Counted from the stretch's first letter, positions 52,561 to 61,919 are shown. The stretch is 64,000 nt of DNA from an uncultured Aquimarina sp. (GCA_947496705.1 CANMDW010000016.1:51929-115928); one strand, 5' to 3'. Made by a program: numbers and translations. The notes: generated from the sequence alone by a model not told the origin.

Positions 52561-53802
52561 TTAATTAAACTTTATTTTCCTAAACCATAAGTCTTTAAGA
52601 CTAAGGTTTATATTAATCATATTGAAGTTTTCCTGCACCAGTATCCCTTCTATAGACCCTCGTTGCCCCGAAGTAAAAGATATATTTAACATAGAAGAGC
52701 CTCTTCTGCTTATGGGTAAACCCAGGCCGGCAGTAAAACTATAATTGTCGATGATTTCATTATTTACTTTTAAATACCCAGAATCATAATTAAATCCAGC
52801 TCTAAACTCGATATTTTGCCAATATTTAAGTCCTGTTTCTCTGGCACGATATTGAGCACCCAGGCTTATGATAGACTGATCTACAAATTCTCCTATATCG
52901 TCTCTTTGATTTGTTAATCCCCACAAGTTTCGTTTGTAATCTGCGTTTAGTGTTATACCGTTAAAAGGTTTAGCACTCATTCCAAAACCAATTTCCAGGG
53001 GTAATTTGAAATCAGGAATGTGTATACCTTCTTCGTCTTCTGCAATTGTTTCAATAAAGTCCAGACTCTTACTTACCAATCGATCTTGAGAGCCATTTAA
53101 CGAAGAGGGAAGATCTGTGGTAAAACCAATACTATATGTATCATTGATTTGATATTGAAACCCAAACCCGAACCGAAAACCGTTGTAATAATTTTCTTCG
53201 TTTATATTTAAAAAGGAAGTTCCGGTAAGGATATTCTCGGTTTCATTAATAGATCCAAAAAGAAAAGAAGTTCTTATACCTACACTGAAGTTATCATACA
53301 ATTGGTAACCATAATTAAGCCTTAAATCGCTAAGCCCCCCAGAACCCGTAATATTACTTATAAATTCATCTTGAGATCCTTCAATATTGCTTTCTATACC
53401 TATTAGAGCATAACCAACATCTGTAAATGGGACTACAGATAACCCCAATCCTGACTGCTCATTTACCTTAAATGCAAAGGCCAAATTTGAGAAATTAGCG
53501 GCCAGTCTTACTTCATCTTTATTGTTATTTGAAATTCTATTGAATTCTCCCAGAAAACCTATATCAAATAAAAAGCTTTGATTAGGAATTGTCGAAAAAG
53601 AAGCGGGATTGTAATTGTTGATCGCATTTTTACTGTCCAAAGCAATCCCTCCCCGGCCCAGAGCACTGTTTTTTCCAATATTAGAATTGGTCTGAACACC
53701 AAGTCCAAATAACGAATAAGGAGACCCGGTAAGATTATTGGTTTGAGAATGTAGACTATTGATAAACAAAAAAACCAATACAATTCTAAAACAATTATTC
53801 AT
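52561..53802 (-). CDS. Outer-membrane beta-barrel protein, FadL/OMPP1-like
   Basis: A 413-residue barrel with a signal peptide ending NSLHSQ when started at the ATG at 53802 (earlier in-frame ATGs exist at 53808 and 53811). Features are the N-terminal SPYSLFGLGV, ALGRGGIALDSKNAINNYNPASF (the Bacteroidota OMPP1/FadL-like plug motif) and many alternating strands. It overlaps the DUF4270 gene by eight bases, so the two are co-translated and may form one outer-membrane complex. Substrate unknown. Confidence 0.8.
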   Translation of the reverse strand: MNNCFRIVLVFLFINSLHSQTNNLTGSPYSLFGLGVQTNSNIGKNSALGRGGIALDSKNAINNYNPASFSTIPNQSFLFDIGFLGEFNRISNNNKDEVRLAANFSNLAFAFKVNEQSGLGLSVVPFTDVGYALIGIESNIEGSQDEFISNITGSGGLSDLRLNYGYQLYDNFSVGIRTSFLFGSINETENILTGTSFLNINEENYYNGFRFGFGFQYQINDTYSIGFTTDLPSSLNGSQDRLVSKSLDFIETIAEDEEGIHIPDFKLPLEIGFGMSAKPFNGITLNADYKRNLWGLTNQRDDIGEFVDQSIISLGAQYRARETGLKYWQNIEFRAGFNYDSGYLKVNNEIIDNYSFTAGLGLPISRRGSSMLNISFTSGQRGSIEGILVQENFNMININLSLKDLWFRKIKFN

Positions 53803-55117
53803 TCTCATCATATATGGCATAAGTAATGATTAGCTGTGCTTCAAAATCCGAACTGTTTTCACCTTCCAATACAATTCTGTCTACTGTGTTATTATAGTTT
53901 TGAGGAAATATAACAAGGCCATTGTCTATTTCGGGAGCTTCAGACAATTCTTCTTCCAGATAAACCCCTACAGATATTTCATATACAATCTCGTTAAACT
54001 CTTTATCGTTTTCACTTATTACTGCAAAAACATTACCTAACCCATTAAATAATTGACTTCCCAGGTCGTTGTTTTGATTTACAACATTTACCGACAGAGA
54101 ATCTCTAATTGCAAGAAGGTCATCAAAAGTTTGTGGTGGTGGTTTGACTCTTAGCGTGGCATCCAAAATTGTTCCAGTACCGGGGATTTCAAAGATTTTT
54201 TTAATAGTTGGAAATTGAATTCTTGTTAGCATACCAACTCCGGCCTGGATATAACTTCTGTTTTCAGTATCAACCGATGATAGATTGATTTCCTGATCGG
54301 TAAGGGCTTCAAAAAGCGTTCCTTCGGTATTACTTTGGATACGATTAAAATAAGTAGGGAAAGATTCACTGGTATTTACAGTTAGATCAAATGTTTGTTC
54401 ATCTTCTCCAAACTCATCGGGAACACGATAAAAAAACCTGAGATACGTCTTTGTATTATCAATGGTAAACCCTATAACCGAAGCATCATCGTCCTGGCCA
54501 GGTAGTAAAGCAAACCCTTTAAGCTCGTTGCGAAGCTCTTCTTCATCGTTAATTTCACCTTCCCGTATTTTTTCAAAAAGAGATTGCCCTATAATTTTTG
54601 GTATCGAAATATGAAGAGAATCTTCGTCAAAAGGTTCTGGAGAATAGTTCACGGTTGCAACCGGAAGATCTTCATAAGGTATTGTGCTTGTATTGTAAAA
54701 TACACTTTCATCTGGGCGTACTTCATCTTTTAATAGATGCACGTTTATTGAAGAAACCTTTGTGGTGTCATTATAAAAATAGCCATCATAATTAAGCACT
54801 AATGCGATACTGTCTAATTCAGCTTCATCAGAAATAGTGTAATCCAGAGGAGTGAGCTCCAGGTAATTTTCTGCTCTGGTAGTCCCAAATATCTGGTCAT
54901 TATATTGTCCAATTAGAATACGATTGGTAGATGAGGTGATGATACTATCAAATTTATATGTAGATAATTCAACAGTAAATGTATCTATGGACACTATCCT
55001 AACATTTGAATTTGTAAAATCCTGCCCAACTTCCAGCGTTGGAAAATCTACTTCATCCTCATTAGAGCAGGAAACAAATAATGCCAGAATACAGAATATG
55101 AATACTAATAACTTCAT
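53795..55117 (-). CDS. DUF4270-family lipoprotein
   Basis: A 440-residue lipoprotein; the ATG at 55117 gives the signal MKLLVFIFCILALFVSC. The DUF4270 signature follows: an acidic start, VGQDFTNSNVRIVSIDTFTVELSTYKFDSIITSS and LIGQYNDQIFGTTRAENYLEL. The family is restricted to Bacteroidota and has no assigned function. The overlap with the barrel gene suggests it is the surface-exposed or periplasmic partner of that porin. Confidence 0.88.
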   Translation of the reverse strand: MKLLVFIFCILALFVSCSNEDEVDFPTLEVGQDFTNSNVRIVSIDTFTVELSTYKFDSIITSSTNRILIGQYNDQIFGTTRAENYLELTPLDYTISDEAELDSIALVLNYDGYFYNDTTKVSSINVHLLKDEVRPDESVFYNTSTIPYEDLPVATVNYSPEPFDEDSLHISIPKIIGQSLFEKIREGEINDEEELRNELKGFALLPGQDDDASVIGFTIDNTKTYLRFFYRVPDEFGEDEQTFDLTVNTSESFPTYFNRIQSNTEGTLFEALTDQEINLSSVDTENRSYIQAGVGMLTRIQFPTIKKIFEIPGTGTILDATLRVKPPPQTFDDLLAIRDSLSVNVVNQNNDLGSQLFNGLGNVFAVISENDKEFNEIVYEISVGVYLEEELSEAPEIDNGLVIFPQNYNNTVDRIVLEGENSSDFEAQLIITYAIYDENE

Positions 55118-55340
55118 TGTGACTATCAATTTCTCTAACAAAAGAAATAGACAAGTTTACCTTCTGAAACTATATTATACCTATTCATTAAAAACATAGA
55201 CCAAACCTTGTTTTGTTACGACAAAAATACATGCGTAGATTGGTAGACAAAAAAAACAGTTTCATCCATACAGTTGTATTACTGGTATATTTTTTTTTCT
55301 CTCATAGAACTCCCTCAATACTTTTAGTGAAAATTTATAT

Positions 55341-56228
55341 ATGCCTTGTCATTTTAGACATATTGTTCTTGTATTTGGAGCTGCAAATGTATTGTGGAGT
55401 CAAAATCCTGGTAAAGAAATTGCCGGATTTGAATATAGTGTAATCCCGGATATAGGAGAAACCAGTATAGAAAAATATAGCATGAATTTGAATCTTGATA
55501 AGAAAATCGACGAAAAAGGAGTAATAGGCTTTGGGGTATCATATGACTACTATAATTTTATGTTTGACAATTCATCATTAGACCTTGATGCGACAGCCTA
55601 TGAGCGTATCCACAATATAAAAGCAAGCATATTTTATAAGCATTTTATAAATACGTCATGGTCGGCAAATTTAGTACTTTCTCCATCATTGTCATCCAGT
55701 TTTGATACAAGCATAGACAATGAAGATTTTATAATAAACTCTAGTGTGACTTTATCAAAAAGCTGGACAAATAGAGATAAAGAGGCCTTATTAACATTTG
55801 GTGTTGATTTTGGAACCACTTTCGGAAAGCCCCAGTTAATTCCTGTAATTTCATTTAAAAAAAATAGAGCTGCAAAATGGAGTTACGCTCTGGGGTTTCC
55901 GCAAACCAGGGTGCATTATACTTTTGATGTAAGGCATAGAATATCTGCAGATGCAGGATTTAACGGGCTTTTTGGCAATGTTTCTTCTACAGTTGATTTT
56001 CTGGGCATTGGATCCCTACATGACACCAAATTGCAATATAACTCGATGGATACAAGTCTGGAATACAATTACAGGATTCAACCCAATTGGACCACCTTAA
56101 TAAAGGTTGGATATTCTCCTTGGAATCAGTTAAAGATTTTAGATAAAGAAAATAACGAACTATATGATATTACGGCAAATGGCTCAATGTTTATATCGAT
56201 GGGATTAAAGTTTAATTTAAATAAGTAA
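55341..56228 (+). CDS. Outer-membrane beta-barrel protein, DUF6268-like
   Basis: A 295-residue exported barrel; signal MPCHFRHIVLVFGAANVLWSQ. Many alternating hydrophobic strands (GVIGFGVSYDYYNFMF, WSANLVLSPSLSSSF, HYTFDVRHRISADAGF) end in an aromatic-rich strand MFISMGLKFNLNK. It resembles the Bacteroidota DUF6268 outer-membrane family, an assignment made from general pattern. First gene of the kelch/DUF4907/LytS-LytTR cluster. Confidence 0.72.
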   Translation: MPCHFRHIVLVFGAANVLWSQNPGKEIAGFEYSVIPDIGETSIEKYSMNLNLDKKIDEKGVIGFGVSYDYYNFMFDNSSLDLDATAYERIHNIKASIFYKHFINTSWSANLVLSPSLSSSFDTSIDNEDFIINSSVTLSKSWTNRDKEALLTFGVDFGTTFGKPQLIPVISFKKNRAAKWSYALGFPQTRVHYTFDVRHRISADAGFNGLFGNVSSTVDFLGIGSLHDTKLQYNSMDTSLEYNYRIQPNWTTLIKVGYSPWNQLKILDKENNELYDITANGSMFISMGLKFNLNK

Positions 56229-56231
56229 ATA

Positions 56232-57248
56232 ATGAAAACGAATAACAAACAAAAACAATTCTTATGTGCAGAAACCAAAATTGTTTTATACTTCTGTGTA
56301 ATTTTTTTGGTTCTGGGTTGTTCCAGTGATGACGATGATGATGACAGGTTAGGTAATTGGGTGGATAGCTCGGTTTTTGATGGTACACCAAGAAGTAGTG
56401 CGGTAGCTTATACAGTTGGGGATAAAGGATATATGGGCACAGGTTTTGACGGAGATGACTATTTAAATGATTTTTGGGTATATGATATAGAAGGCAATTT
56501 TTGGAGTCAATTGGCAGATTTTTCAGGAAGCCCACGAAGTGCTGCGGTGGCTTTTACGACAAATGGAGATGGTTATGTAGGCCTGGGTTTTGATGGCGAC
56601 AATGAATTAGGGGATTTTTATAAGTATGACCAGGCAGCGAATAGCTGGAGCTTGATTGCTCCTTTTGCTGGAACACCAAGACGCGGTGCCATAGCTTTTA
56701 ATTCTGAAACCAGTGGATACGTAGGAACAGGATTTGATGGCGATAACGATAAAAAGGATTTTTGGAAATATTCTACAGAAGATGACAATTGGATAGAACT
56801 AGTGGGTTTCGGTGGAAGTAAAAGAAGAGAAGCTACTACATTTACGATTGGCGATAAAGTATATATGGGTACAGGAAGCTCAAATGGTTTAAATGAGGAT
56901 GATTTTTGGGTATTTGATATTACAACCGAAGTATGGAGCTCTTTAACAGATCTGGATACCGACGATTACGACGTAAGACGATCTAATGCGGTTGGGTTTA
57001 GTATAGGTAGTAGAGGATATTTGGCCAGTGGTGATGCCGGTGCCGGTGCCACAACATCGGTATGGGAATACAATCCTGCAACCGATTTTTGGGAAGAAAA
57101 AACTTCTTTTGAAGGTATTACCAGACAAGATGCCATTACTTTTTATAATGGATCTAGAGCATTTGTTGCTCTTGGAAGAAGCGGGAACTTATATCTGGAT
57201 GATAATTGGGAGTTTTTTCCATTTGAAGAAGAAGACGAAGACGATTAA
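56232..57248 (+). CDS. Kelch-repeat beta-propeller lipoprotein
   Basis: A 338-residue lipoprotein (lipobox VLGC near residue 30, followed by a D6 run). The rest is a six-bladed kelch propeller: repeated PRSSAVAYTVGDKGYMGTG, FDGDDYLNDFWVYD and W-x-x-L units, each with the Gly-Gly-like/Tyr/Trp spacing of kelch motifs. Bacteroidota kelch lipoproteins often sit next to surface sensing systems. The gene starts three bases after the porin gene. Confidence 0.86.
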   Translation: MKTNNKQKQFLCAETKIVLYFCVIFLVLGCSSDDDDDDRLGNWVDSSVFDGTPRSSAVAYTVGDKGYMGTGFDGDDYLNDFWVYDIEGNFWSQLADFSGSPRSAAVAFTTNGDGYVGLGFDGDNELGDFYKYDQAANSWSLIAPFAGTPRRGAIAFNSETSGYVGTGFDGDNDKKDFWKYSTEDDNWIELVGFGGSKRREATTFTIGDKVYMGTGSSNGLNEDDFWVFDITTEVWSSLTDLDTDDYDVRRSNAVGFSIGSRGYLASGDAGAGATTSVWEYNPATDFWEEKTSFEGITRQDAITFYNGSRAFVALGRSGNLYLDDNWEFFPFEEEDEDD

Positions 57249-57320
57249 TTATTTGTTTGTGAGTTAGTTAGCTCCTAAACCTGTTTCAATAACTGAAACT
57301 AATAATAAACTTATAAAGGT

Positions 57321-57671
57321 GTGAAAACAATTGTAAATTATATATTGGTTTTTGGAATTATAGTATCTGGAGTGCTATTTGGTAACTATCTTCTCGAAAG
57401 AGAAACAGCATCCAATTATTATTCTAAGTATTATAGGGTAAAGGTAAAGGAGCTTTCTGATGATCACGGATGGTATTATGAAATATACAAAGGAAATAGT
57501 TTGTTGATTAAGCAAAAAAAGATACCGGGAGTACCTGGGAATCAGTATTTCAAATCAAATAAAGAAGCAGAGAAAATTGCATGGCTGGTAGTGGGTAAAT
57601 TAGAGCATAAAATATCACCCAATATAACCAGGGTAGAATTAGACAGCTGTAACATCGATTTTAAAAAGTAG
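57321..57671 (+). CDS. DUF4907-like small membrane-anchored protein
   Basis: A 116-residue protein with a single N-terminal membrane helix (residues 5-24) and a compact periplasmic domain containing HGWYYEIYKGNSLLIKQKKIPGVPGNQYFKS and AWLVVGKLE, matching the DUF4907 pattern as I know it. The start is a GTG preceded by AAAGG. It lies between kelch lipoprotein and sensor kinase genes and may be a signal adaptor; function is not established. Confidence 0.7.
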   Translation: MKTIVNYILVFGIIVSGVLFGNYLLERETASNYYSKYYRVKVKELSDDHGWYYEIYKGNSLLIKQKKIPGVPGNQYFKSNKEAEKIAWLVVGKLEHKISPNITRVELDSCNIDFKK

Positions 57672-57692
57672 TTATGTATTAAAAACAATACT

Positions 57693-58721
57693 TTGAAAAG
57701 AACATTTCGCATTAAAGAATTTTGGATTCATAGTATTTCATGGATTTGTTTATTATCATTTCCGTTAGGAATAACCCTTATTCAAATCGGAAAGATATAC
57801 CCGGCTTTTTTGGCGCAGATTTTCTTCAATCCAATTGTATTTTATGCTAATTATTCTCTTCTCGCACCAAAGCTTCTCTTAAAAAAGAAGATCATATTAT
57901 ATATAGTCACTTCAATAAGTTTCTTGATACTATTTAATTTTATTGTAAACAAAATCCCTATAAATATTCCTTTCGATAGATTAGATAGTTTTATTCGATC
58001 TGAAGATGGGTTTCCACCTGTAAGGAATTTGAAGCATGCAATGCGAGGTATTTTCTTCTTTGCATTTTTTCTTCTAGGAGGTATTTTCTGCCTAATGGTA
58101 GATTTCTATAAAAGAGACAAATTATCAAAAGAAACTGAGGTTCAGCGTACTGAGACCGAACTTCAGTTCCTAAAAGCGCAATTAAACCCTCATTTTCTTT
58201 TTAATTCATTGAATAGCGTATATTCTCTGGTTAGAAATAAATCAAATGATGCTCCAGAAGCGGTATTGACTTTATCAGAGCTCATGCGTTATATGCTCTA
58301 CGAAGCGAATCAGGAAATTGTGCCGTTGATCAAAGAAATTGAATACATCAAAAATTATGTATCACTGCAAAGGCTTCGGCTTTCAAATAGTGAAGATGTG
58401 AAGATCGCTATAAGGGGAGATTATGAAAAGAAGAAAATCTATCCTTTGTTACTCATTTCTTTTATAGAAAATGCGTTTAAGTATGGCACCAACTTCAAAG
58501 GAGTAACCGATATCAATATAATGATTCAGGTGATAAAGAATACGCTTTCCTTTAAAGTAAGTAATATCATTGGGATATATAGAAAGAATGCAGATAATTC
58601 GGGTGTTGGCTTGATCAATATCAAGAACCGGCTCGAATTGCTGTACCCAGATTCGCATACACTCGATATAAAAGAAGAAAACGATCGTTATGTCGTGAGT
58701 TTAACCTTAATTCTTACTTGA
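57693..58721 (+). CDS. LytS-type sensor histidine kinase
   Basis: A 342-residue kinase with four N-terminal transmembrane helices (about 10-140) and no periplasmic sensor domain, followed by the His_kinase block FLKAQLNPHFLFNSLNSVYSLV, whose His is the phosphorylation site. The ATPase region has ISFIENAFKYG and SGVGLINIKNRLELLYP. It uses a TTG start at 57693; no better start is available. It precedes its response-regulator gene by one base. Confidence 0.9.
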   Translation: MKRTFRIKEFWIHSISWICLLSFPLGITLIQIGKIYPAFLAQIFFNPIVFYANYSLLAPKLLLKKKIILYIVTSISFLILFNFIVNKIPINIPFDRLDSFIRSEDGFPPVRNLKHAMRGIFFFAFFLLGGIFCLMVDFYKRDKLSKETEVQRTETELQFLKAQLNPHFLFNSLNSVYSLVRNKSNDAPEAVLTLSELMRYMLYEANQEIVPLIKEIEYIKNYVSLQRLRLSNSEDVKIAIRGDYEKKKIYPLLLISFIENAFKYGTNFKGVTDINIMIQVIKNTLSFKVSNIIGIYRKNADNSGVGLINIKNRLELLYPDSHTLDIKEENDRYVVSLTLILT

Positions 58722-58722
58722 T

Positions 58723-59454
58723 ATGAGATGTATTATTATAGATGATGAACCCCTGGCTCTTGGCATTATCAAGTCGTATTGTGAAGATGTAGGAACTCTT
58801 GAGATCGTGGGGACTTTTACCAATGCCCTGGAGGCTATTCCTCTTTTAAGCGATGCTAATGTTGATTTGGTCTTTTCAGATATAGAGATGCCACAGATTA
58901 ATGGGATTGATTTTATAAAAACCCTGGATCATAAACCTCTTTTTATTTTTACAACAGCCTACTCGCAATATGCGCTGGAAGGATTTGAGATCAACGCTGT
59001 GGATTATCTCGTAAAACCCATACCATTTCCAAGATTTGTAAAGGCTGTAAACCGAGCCAAAGAAATCTATGAACTCAAAAAAGGCAACAAAAGCGTATCA
59101 AATCAGACATTAACCGAAGCTGTTAATACATTGGAAACAACAGATCAATTTGTTTTTGTAAAATCCGATTATGATACGATAAAAATTAAATTAGAAAATA
59201 TTACTCATATCCAGGGACTAAAAGATTATCTTAAAATTCATATTTTAGATGAGAAAACTGTACTTACTCTGATGACATTTAAGGATATACAAACCAAGTT
59301 ACCCGAAAATCAATTTTTAAGGGTGCATAGGTCCTTTATTGTGAATATCCGAAGCATTGACACAATTCAGCGTAGTAAGATTATTGTAAACAATGTAAGA
59401 ATTCCAATTGGAGATAGTTATAAAACTGATTTTTTTAATAGGATCGGTATGTAA
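58723..59454 (+). CDS. LytTR-family response regulator
   Basis: A 243-residue regulator. The receiver domain (about 1-115) shows the acidic pocket IIIDDEPLAL, the phospho-acceptor Asp in LVFSDIEMPQINGIDF, and the conserved Lys in VDYLVKPIPF. The C-terminal LytTR DNA-binding domain (about 145-243) includes FVFVKSDYD, IQGLKDYLKIH and RVHRSFIVNI. It pairs with the LytS-type kinase upstream and probably controls the outer-membrane gene cluster. Confidence 0.94.
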   Translation: MRCIIIDDEPLALGIIKSYCEDVGTLEIVGTFTNALEAIPLLSDANVDLVFSDIEMPQINGIDFIKTLDHKPLFIFTTAYSQYALEGFEINAVDYLVKPIPFPRFVKAVNRAKEIYELKKGNKSVSNQTLTEAVNTLETTDQFVFVKSDYDTIKIKLENITHIQGLKDYLKIHILDEKTVLTLMTFKDIQTKLPENQFLRVHRSFIVNIRSIDTIQRSKIIVNNVRIPIGDSYKTDFFNRIGM

Positions 59455-59499
59455 TACCAGCTAGGATAATATCTCAATAATTGTTTTAATCTGTAAAAG

Positions 59500-59583
59500 T
59501 GCCCAGAGCGGGAGTCGAACCCGCACGCCCTAATGGACACATGGCCCTCAACCATGCCTGTCTACCAGTTCCAGCACCTGGGC
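59500..59583 (-). tRNA. tRNA-Leu (GAG)
   Basis: An 84-base minus-strand cloverleaf. The acceptor GCCCAGG pairs with TCTGGGC (one G-T) and ends in discriminator A; the anticodon loop is TTGAGGG on stem CATGG/CCATG, giving anticodon GAG. A long variable arm and the GGTTCGA T-loop are typical of tRNA-Leu. No CCA is encoded. Confidence 0.93.
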
Positions 59584-59617
59584 AATAAGATAGTGGTGCA
59601 ATATACTATAAAAACAA

Positions 59618-59645
59618 AAAAGTATCGCAAGAGTACGATACTTTT
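59618..59645. terminator. Hairpin between tRNA genes
   Basis: Perfect stem AAAAGTATCG / CGATACTTTT with an 8-base loop, two bases from the tRNA-Lys gene; it could end or space tRNA transcription on the minus strand. Confidence 0.6.
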
Positions 59646-59647
59646 AG

Positions 59648-59720
59648 TGACCGGGCTGGGGCTCGAACCCAGGACCCTCTCCTTAAAAGGGAGATGCTCT
59701 ACCAACTGAGCTACCAGGTC
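59648..59720 (-). tRNA. tRNA-Lys (TTT), copy with acceptor-stem mismatch
   Basis: A 73-base cloverleaf with anticodon TTT (loop CTTTTAA on stem TCTCC/GGAGA). The acceptor stem GACCTGG pairs with CCCGGTC, leaving a T5-C68 mismatch; the other copy 78 bases away has CCAGGTC and pairs perfectly. Confidence 0.88.
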
Positions 59721-59798
59721 ATGCATATTTTTATTAAAATATTTTAAAAGAACTTAGAGTAAATAATTATTAAAAATTTAATCATTATTCAACTTTGG

Positions 59799-59871
59799 TG
59801 ACCTGGCTGGGGCTCGAACCCAGGACCCTCTCCTTAAAAGGGAGATGCTCTACCAACTGAGCTACCAGGTC
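59799..59871 (-). tRNA. tRNA-Lys (TTT), intact copy
   Basis: A 73-base cloverleaf with anticodon TTT and fully paired acceptor stem GACCTGG/CCAGGTC. Identical to the neighbouring copy except for the one acceptor-stem base. Confidence 0.95.
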
Positions 59872-60004
59872 ATACAGTCTTCTTTCCTGAATGCGGGTGC
59901 AAATATACTATCATTAATTTATTTTTCAAGAAGAAATTCATATAAATTTGTGTTTTGTTTAAAATGGCATTTCTTTTGCACAATATCTACTTAAATTTGA
60001 TGGT

Positions 60005-60526
60005 ATGAACATAGTTTTGATGGGATATATGGGAAGCGGAAAATCCTTGGTTGGAAATCATTTAGCCCAAAAACTGAAGTATGTCTATCTCGACTTAGAT
60101 CATTATATCGAAATTCAGGAAAATAAATCCATTAAGGATATTTTTCGGGAGCATGGAGAAATATATTTCCGAAAAAAAGAATCATTGTATCTTAAGGAAG
60201 TTTTAGATAAATACGAAGACACTATTTTGTCTTTAGGAGGGGGTACTCCTTGTTTTTCTGGTAATTTAGAATTAATTAAGGACCACGAAAATTCTAAAAA
60301 TATATACCTGCACACTTCCTTAAACGAGCTTACAAATCGATTGTTTGCAGAGCGAAATAAGCGTCCGTTAATAGCACATCTCGATACAACAGATGATCTT
60401 AAAGATTTCGTTAGAAAACACCTTTTTGAAAGGTCATTTTATTATAATCAGGCAGATTATAAAGTAAGTACCGATCAGAAAGATACAAATCAAATAAGTG
60501 AAGAGATTATTTCATTATTATCTTAA
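60005..60526 (+). CDS. aroK: Shikimate kinase
   Basis: A 173-residue kinase that phosphorylates shikimate in the chorismate pathway. Motifs are the Walker A MGYMGSGKSLVG, the shikimate-binding LDLDHYIE, FREHGEIYFRKKE, LGGGTPC, and the lid RPLIA. Length and motif spacing are standard. It converges with the phosphoribosyltransferase gene, overlapping nine bases at the 3' ends. Confidence 0.96.
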   Translation: MNIVLMGYMGSGKSLVGNHLAQKLKYVYLDLDHYIEIQENKSIKDIFREHGEIYFRKKESLYLKEVLDKYEDTILSLGGGTPCFSGNLELIKDHENSKNIYLHTSLNELTNRLFAERNKRPLIAHLDTTDDLKDFVRKHLFERSFYYNQADYKVSTDQKDTNQISEEIISLLS

Positions 60527-61018
60527 AATCGCGAGATCTTCCTGGCCAAATGTTACAATGACATGTTCGTGCAGAGAAGTAGATAACGAAATTCCCTTAA
60601 AATCTGCTTTTATTGGATATTTTTTATGATTACGGTTCACCAAAACTGCAGTTTTAAATCTGGTAAGAGGAACGTCCAAAAAATGATTTACCCCATAAAT
60701 AAGGGCCGTCCCCGAATTCAATACATCATCGGCAAGAATCAAAGGTTTATTCTTGTATTCTTCAGGTCCAATAGAAGTCTTTACTGTATTCTGAGGAGAT
60801 GTTTTATCCATGGTAACCTCACACAAAGTAATTTTAAGATCAGAAATGTCTTCTAAAATTGTTTTTAATCGTTGAGCAAAAATATATCCGTTTTCTGCAA
60901 TTCCGGCAATAACGATTTCTTTTTCATCAACATTAGTTTCATAAATCTGGTATGCAATACGTTTTATTTTGTGTTGTATTTGCTCGTGGGTAAGAATGAT
61001 ATTATTGTCGGTTTGCAT
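60518..61018 (-). CDS. PyrR-like phosphoribosyltransferase
   Basis: A 166-residue type I phosphoribosyltransferase. The PRPP-binding motif is PLILADDVLNSGTAL and the N-terminal region (LTHEQIQHKIKRIAYQIYE, IAGIAENGYIFA) resembles PyrR and hypoxanthine phosphoribosyltransferases. The substrate base is not clear. PyrR-type attenuators sit in front of pyrimidine operons, but none is nearby, so an enzymatic role is more likely. Confidence 0.88.
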   Translation of the reverse strand: MQTDNNIILTHEQIQHKIKRIAYQIYETNVDEKEIVIAGIAENGYIFAQRLKTILEDISDLKITLCEVTMDKTSPQNTVKTSIGPEEYKNKPLILADDVLNSGTALIYGVNHFLDVPLTRFKTAVLVNRNHKKYPIKADFKGISLSTSLHEHVIVTFGQEDLAILR

Positions 61019-61168
61019 ACTTTGGATAGTTGATTGTATTGTCGTATTTGTTTAAAAGATACCTCTAAAAATTACTCTTTATTACTAATGGCTTCAAAAA
61101 CCAATACCTACGCATTGATCTTGATTTTTTCGCTCATTCTCATCACAAAACCAGTTTTTAGAAGTACC

Positions 61169-61919
61169 CTAAGGTTTTTCAAATATAAAAAAGAGTTCGT
61201 TACCCATACGCGGTTCAATCGAATTATAACAATTTTCTAAGGTTTTTATACGATACTGCTTTGAAAACAAGGTAATATATTCTTCTTTATTTCCTCCAAA
61301 AGGAGGTCCTTCTTTTTCAAATACACTTGCAAATAACACTTCTGCCAATTTTCCCTTAGGAGAAAGAAGGTCTAGTGTTTTGCTAATGTAATCGTTCCTT
61401 CGCTCTGGAGGGATAGGGAACAAAAAAAAGTTTGTTCAATAATTAAATCAAATGTATCGCTGTATTCAAAAAAATCTTTACAAATTAGCTATGAATCTGG
61501 AAATTCTGGAACTTTCTTTTTTAAATTTTGAAGCACATCACTTATTAGGTCTAATATAAAGACGTTTTTAAACCCTTTTTTAAATAGTGTCTGGTCGGAA
61601 ATATATCGCTATTAAATTTGTTTCTTTTTGCGCTATTTTTATTTGTTTTTTATCGCCTGATGCTAAGGCATCTGCATCAAAAAAGAAAATTAAAATCCCA
61701 TCAAAAATAATTCAAATTATAAAAACCGCCTATTTCCGACCAGACACTAAATAAATATTCAGCCTCATAAGCATTACCACATCCGGGGATAAGAATTTTA
61801 ATATCTTTATCATTTAAATGATCGAAGTAGGTAACCAATGGAGTAGAGGCAAAGCCAATATCCCAACCAGTTTGTTTTTGTTGATAGCGATATTTCCAAT
61901 ACGTTTTATCTAAAGTCAT
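61169..61919 (-). pseudogene. TPMT-family SAM-dependent methyltransferase gene broken by a MITE
   Basis: Remnant of a thiopurine methyltransferase-like gene. The N-terminal part (61919 to 61749) reads MTLDKTYWKYRYQQKQTGWD, then ILIPGCGNAYEAEYLF, which is SAM motif I. The 163-bp MITE at 61586-61748 interrupts it. Beyond the MITE the frame resumes as KKGFKNVFILDLISDVL, meets an in-frame TAG after PEFPDS, continues to DLIIEQTFFC and shifts frame at a T8 run (61421-61432 region), after which PIPPERRNDYISKTLDLL to FIFEKP (ending 61169) follows. Three lesions show it is no longer functional. The downstream S4 gene overlapped its start by four bases, so the two were once one operon. Confidence 0.88.
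61586..61748 (-). mobile_element. 163-bp MITE, copy 2, inserted in the methyltransferase gene
   Basis: Same length and terminal repeats as the element at 13530-13692, in opposite orientation, with only two substitutions. Flanked by the 4-bp direct repeat AAAT (61582-61585 and 61749-61752). Removing the element and one AAAT copy restores an uninterrupted methyltransferase reading frame (EYLF joined to KKGF), which fixes the borders and target-site duplication exactly. Confidence 0.95.

Noticed and set aside
61034..61240. 68-codon plus-strand frame between the phosphoribosyltransferase gene and the broken methyltransferase
   Set aside because: Overlaps the 3' end of the methyltransferase remnant and shows no domain or signal.
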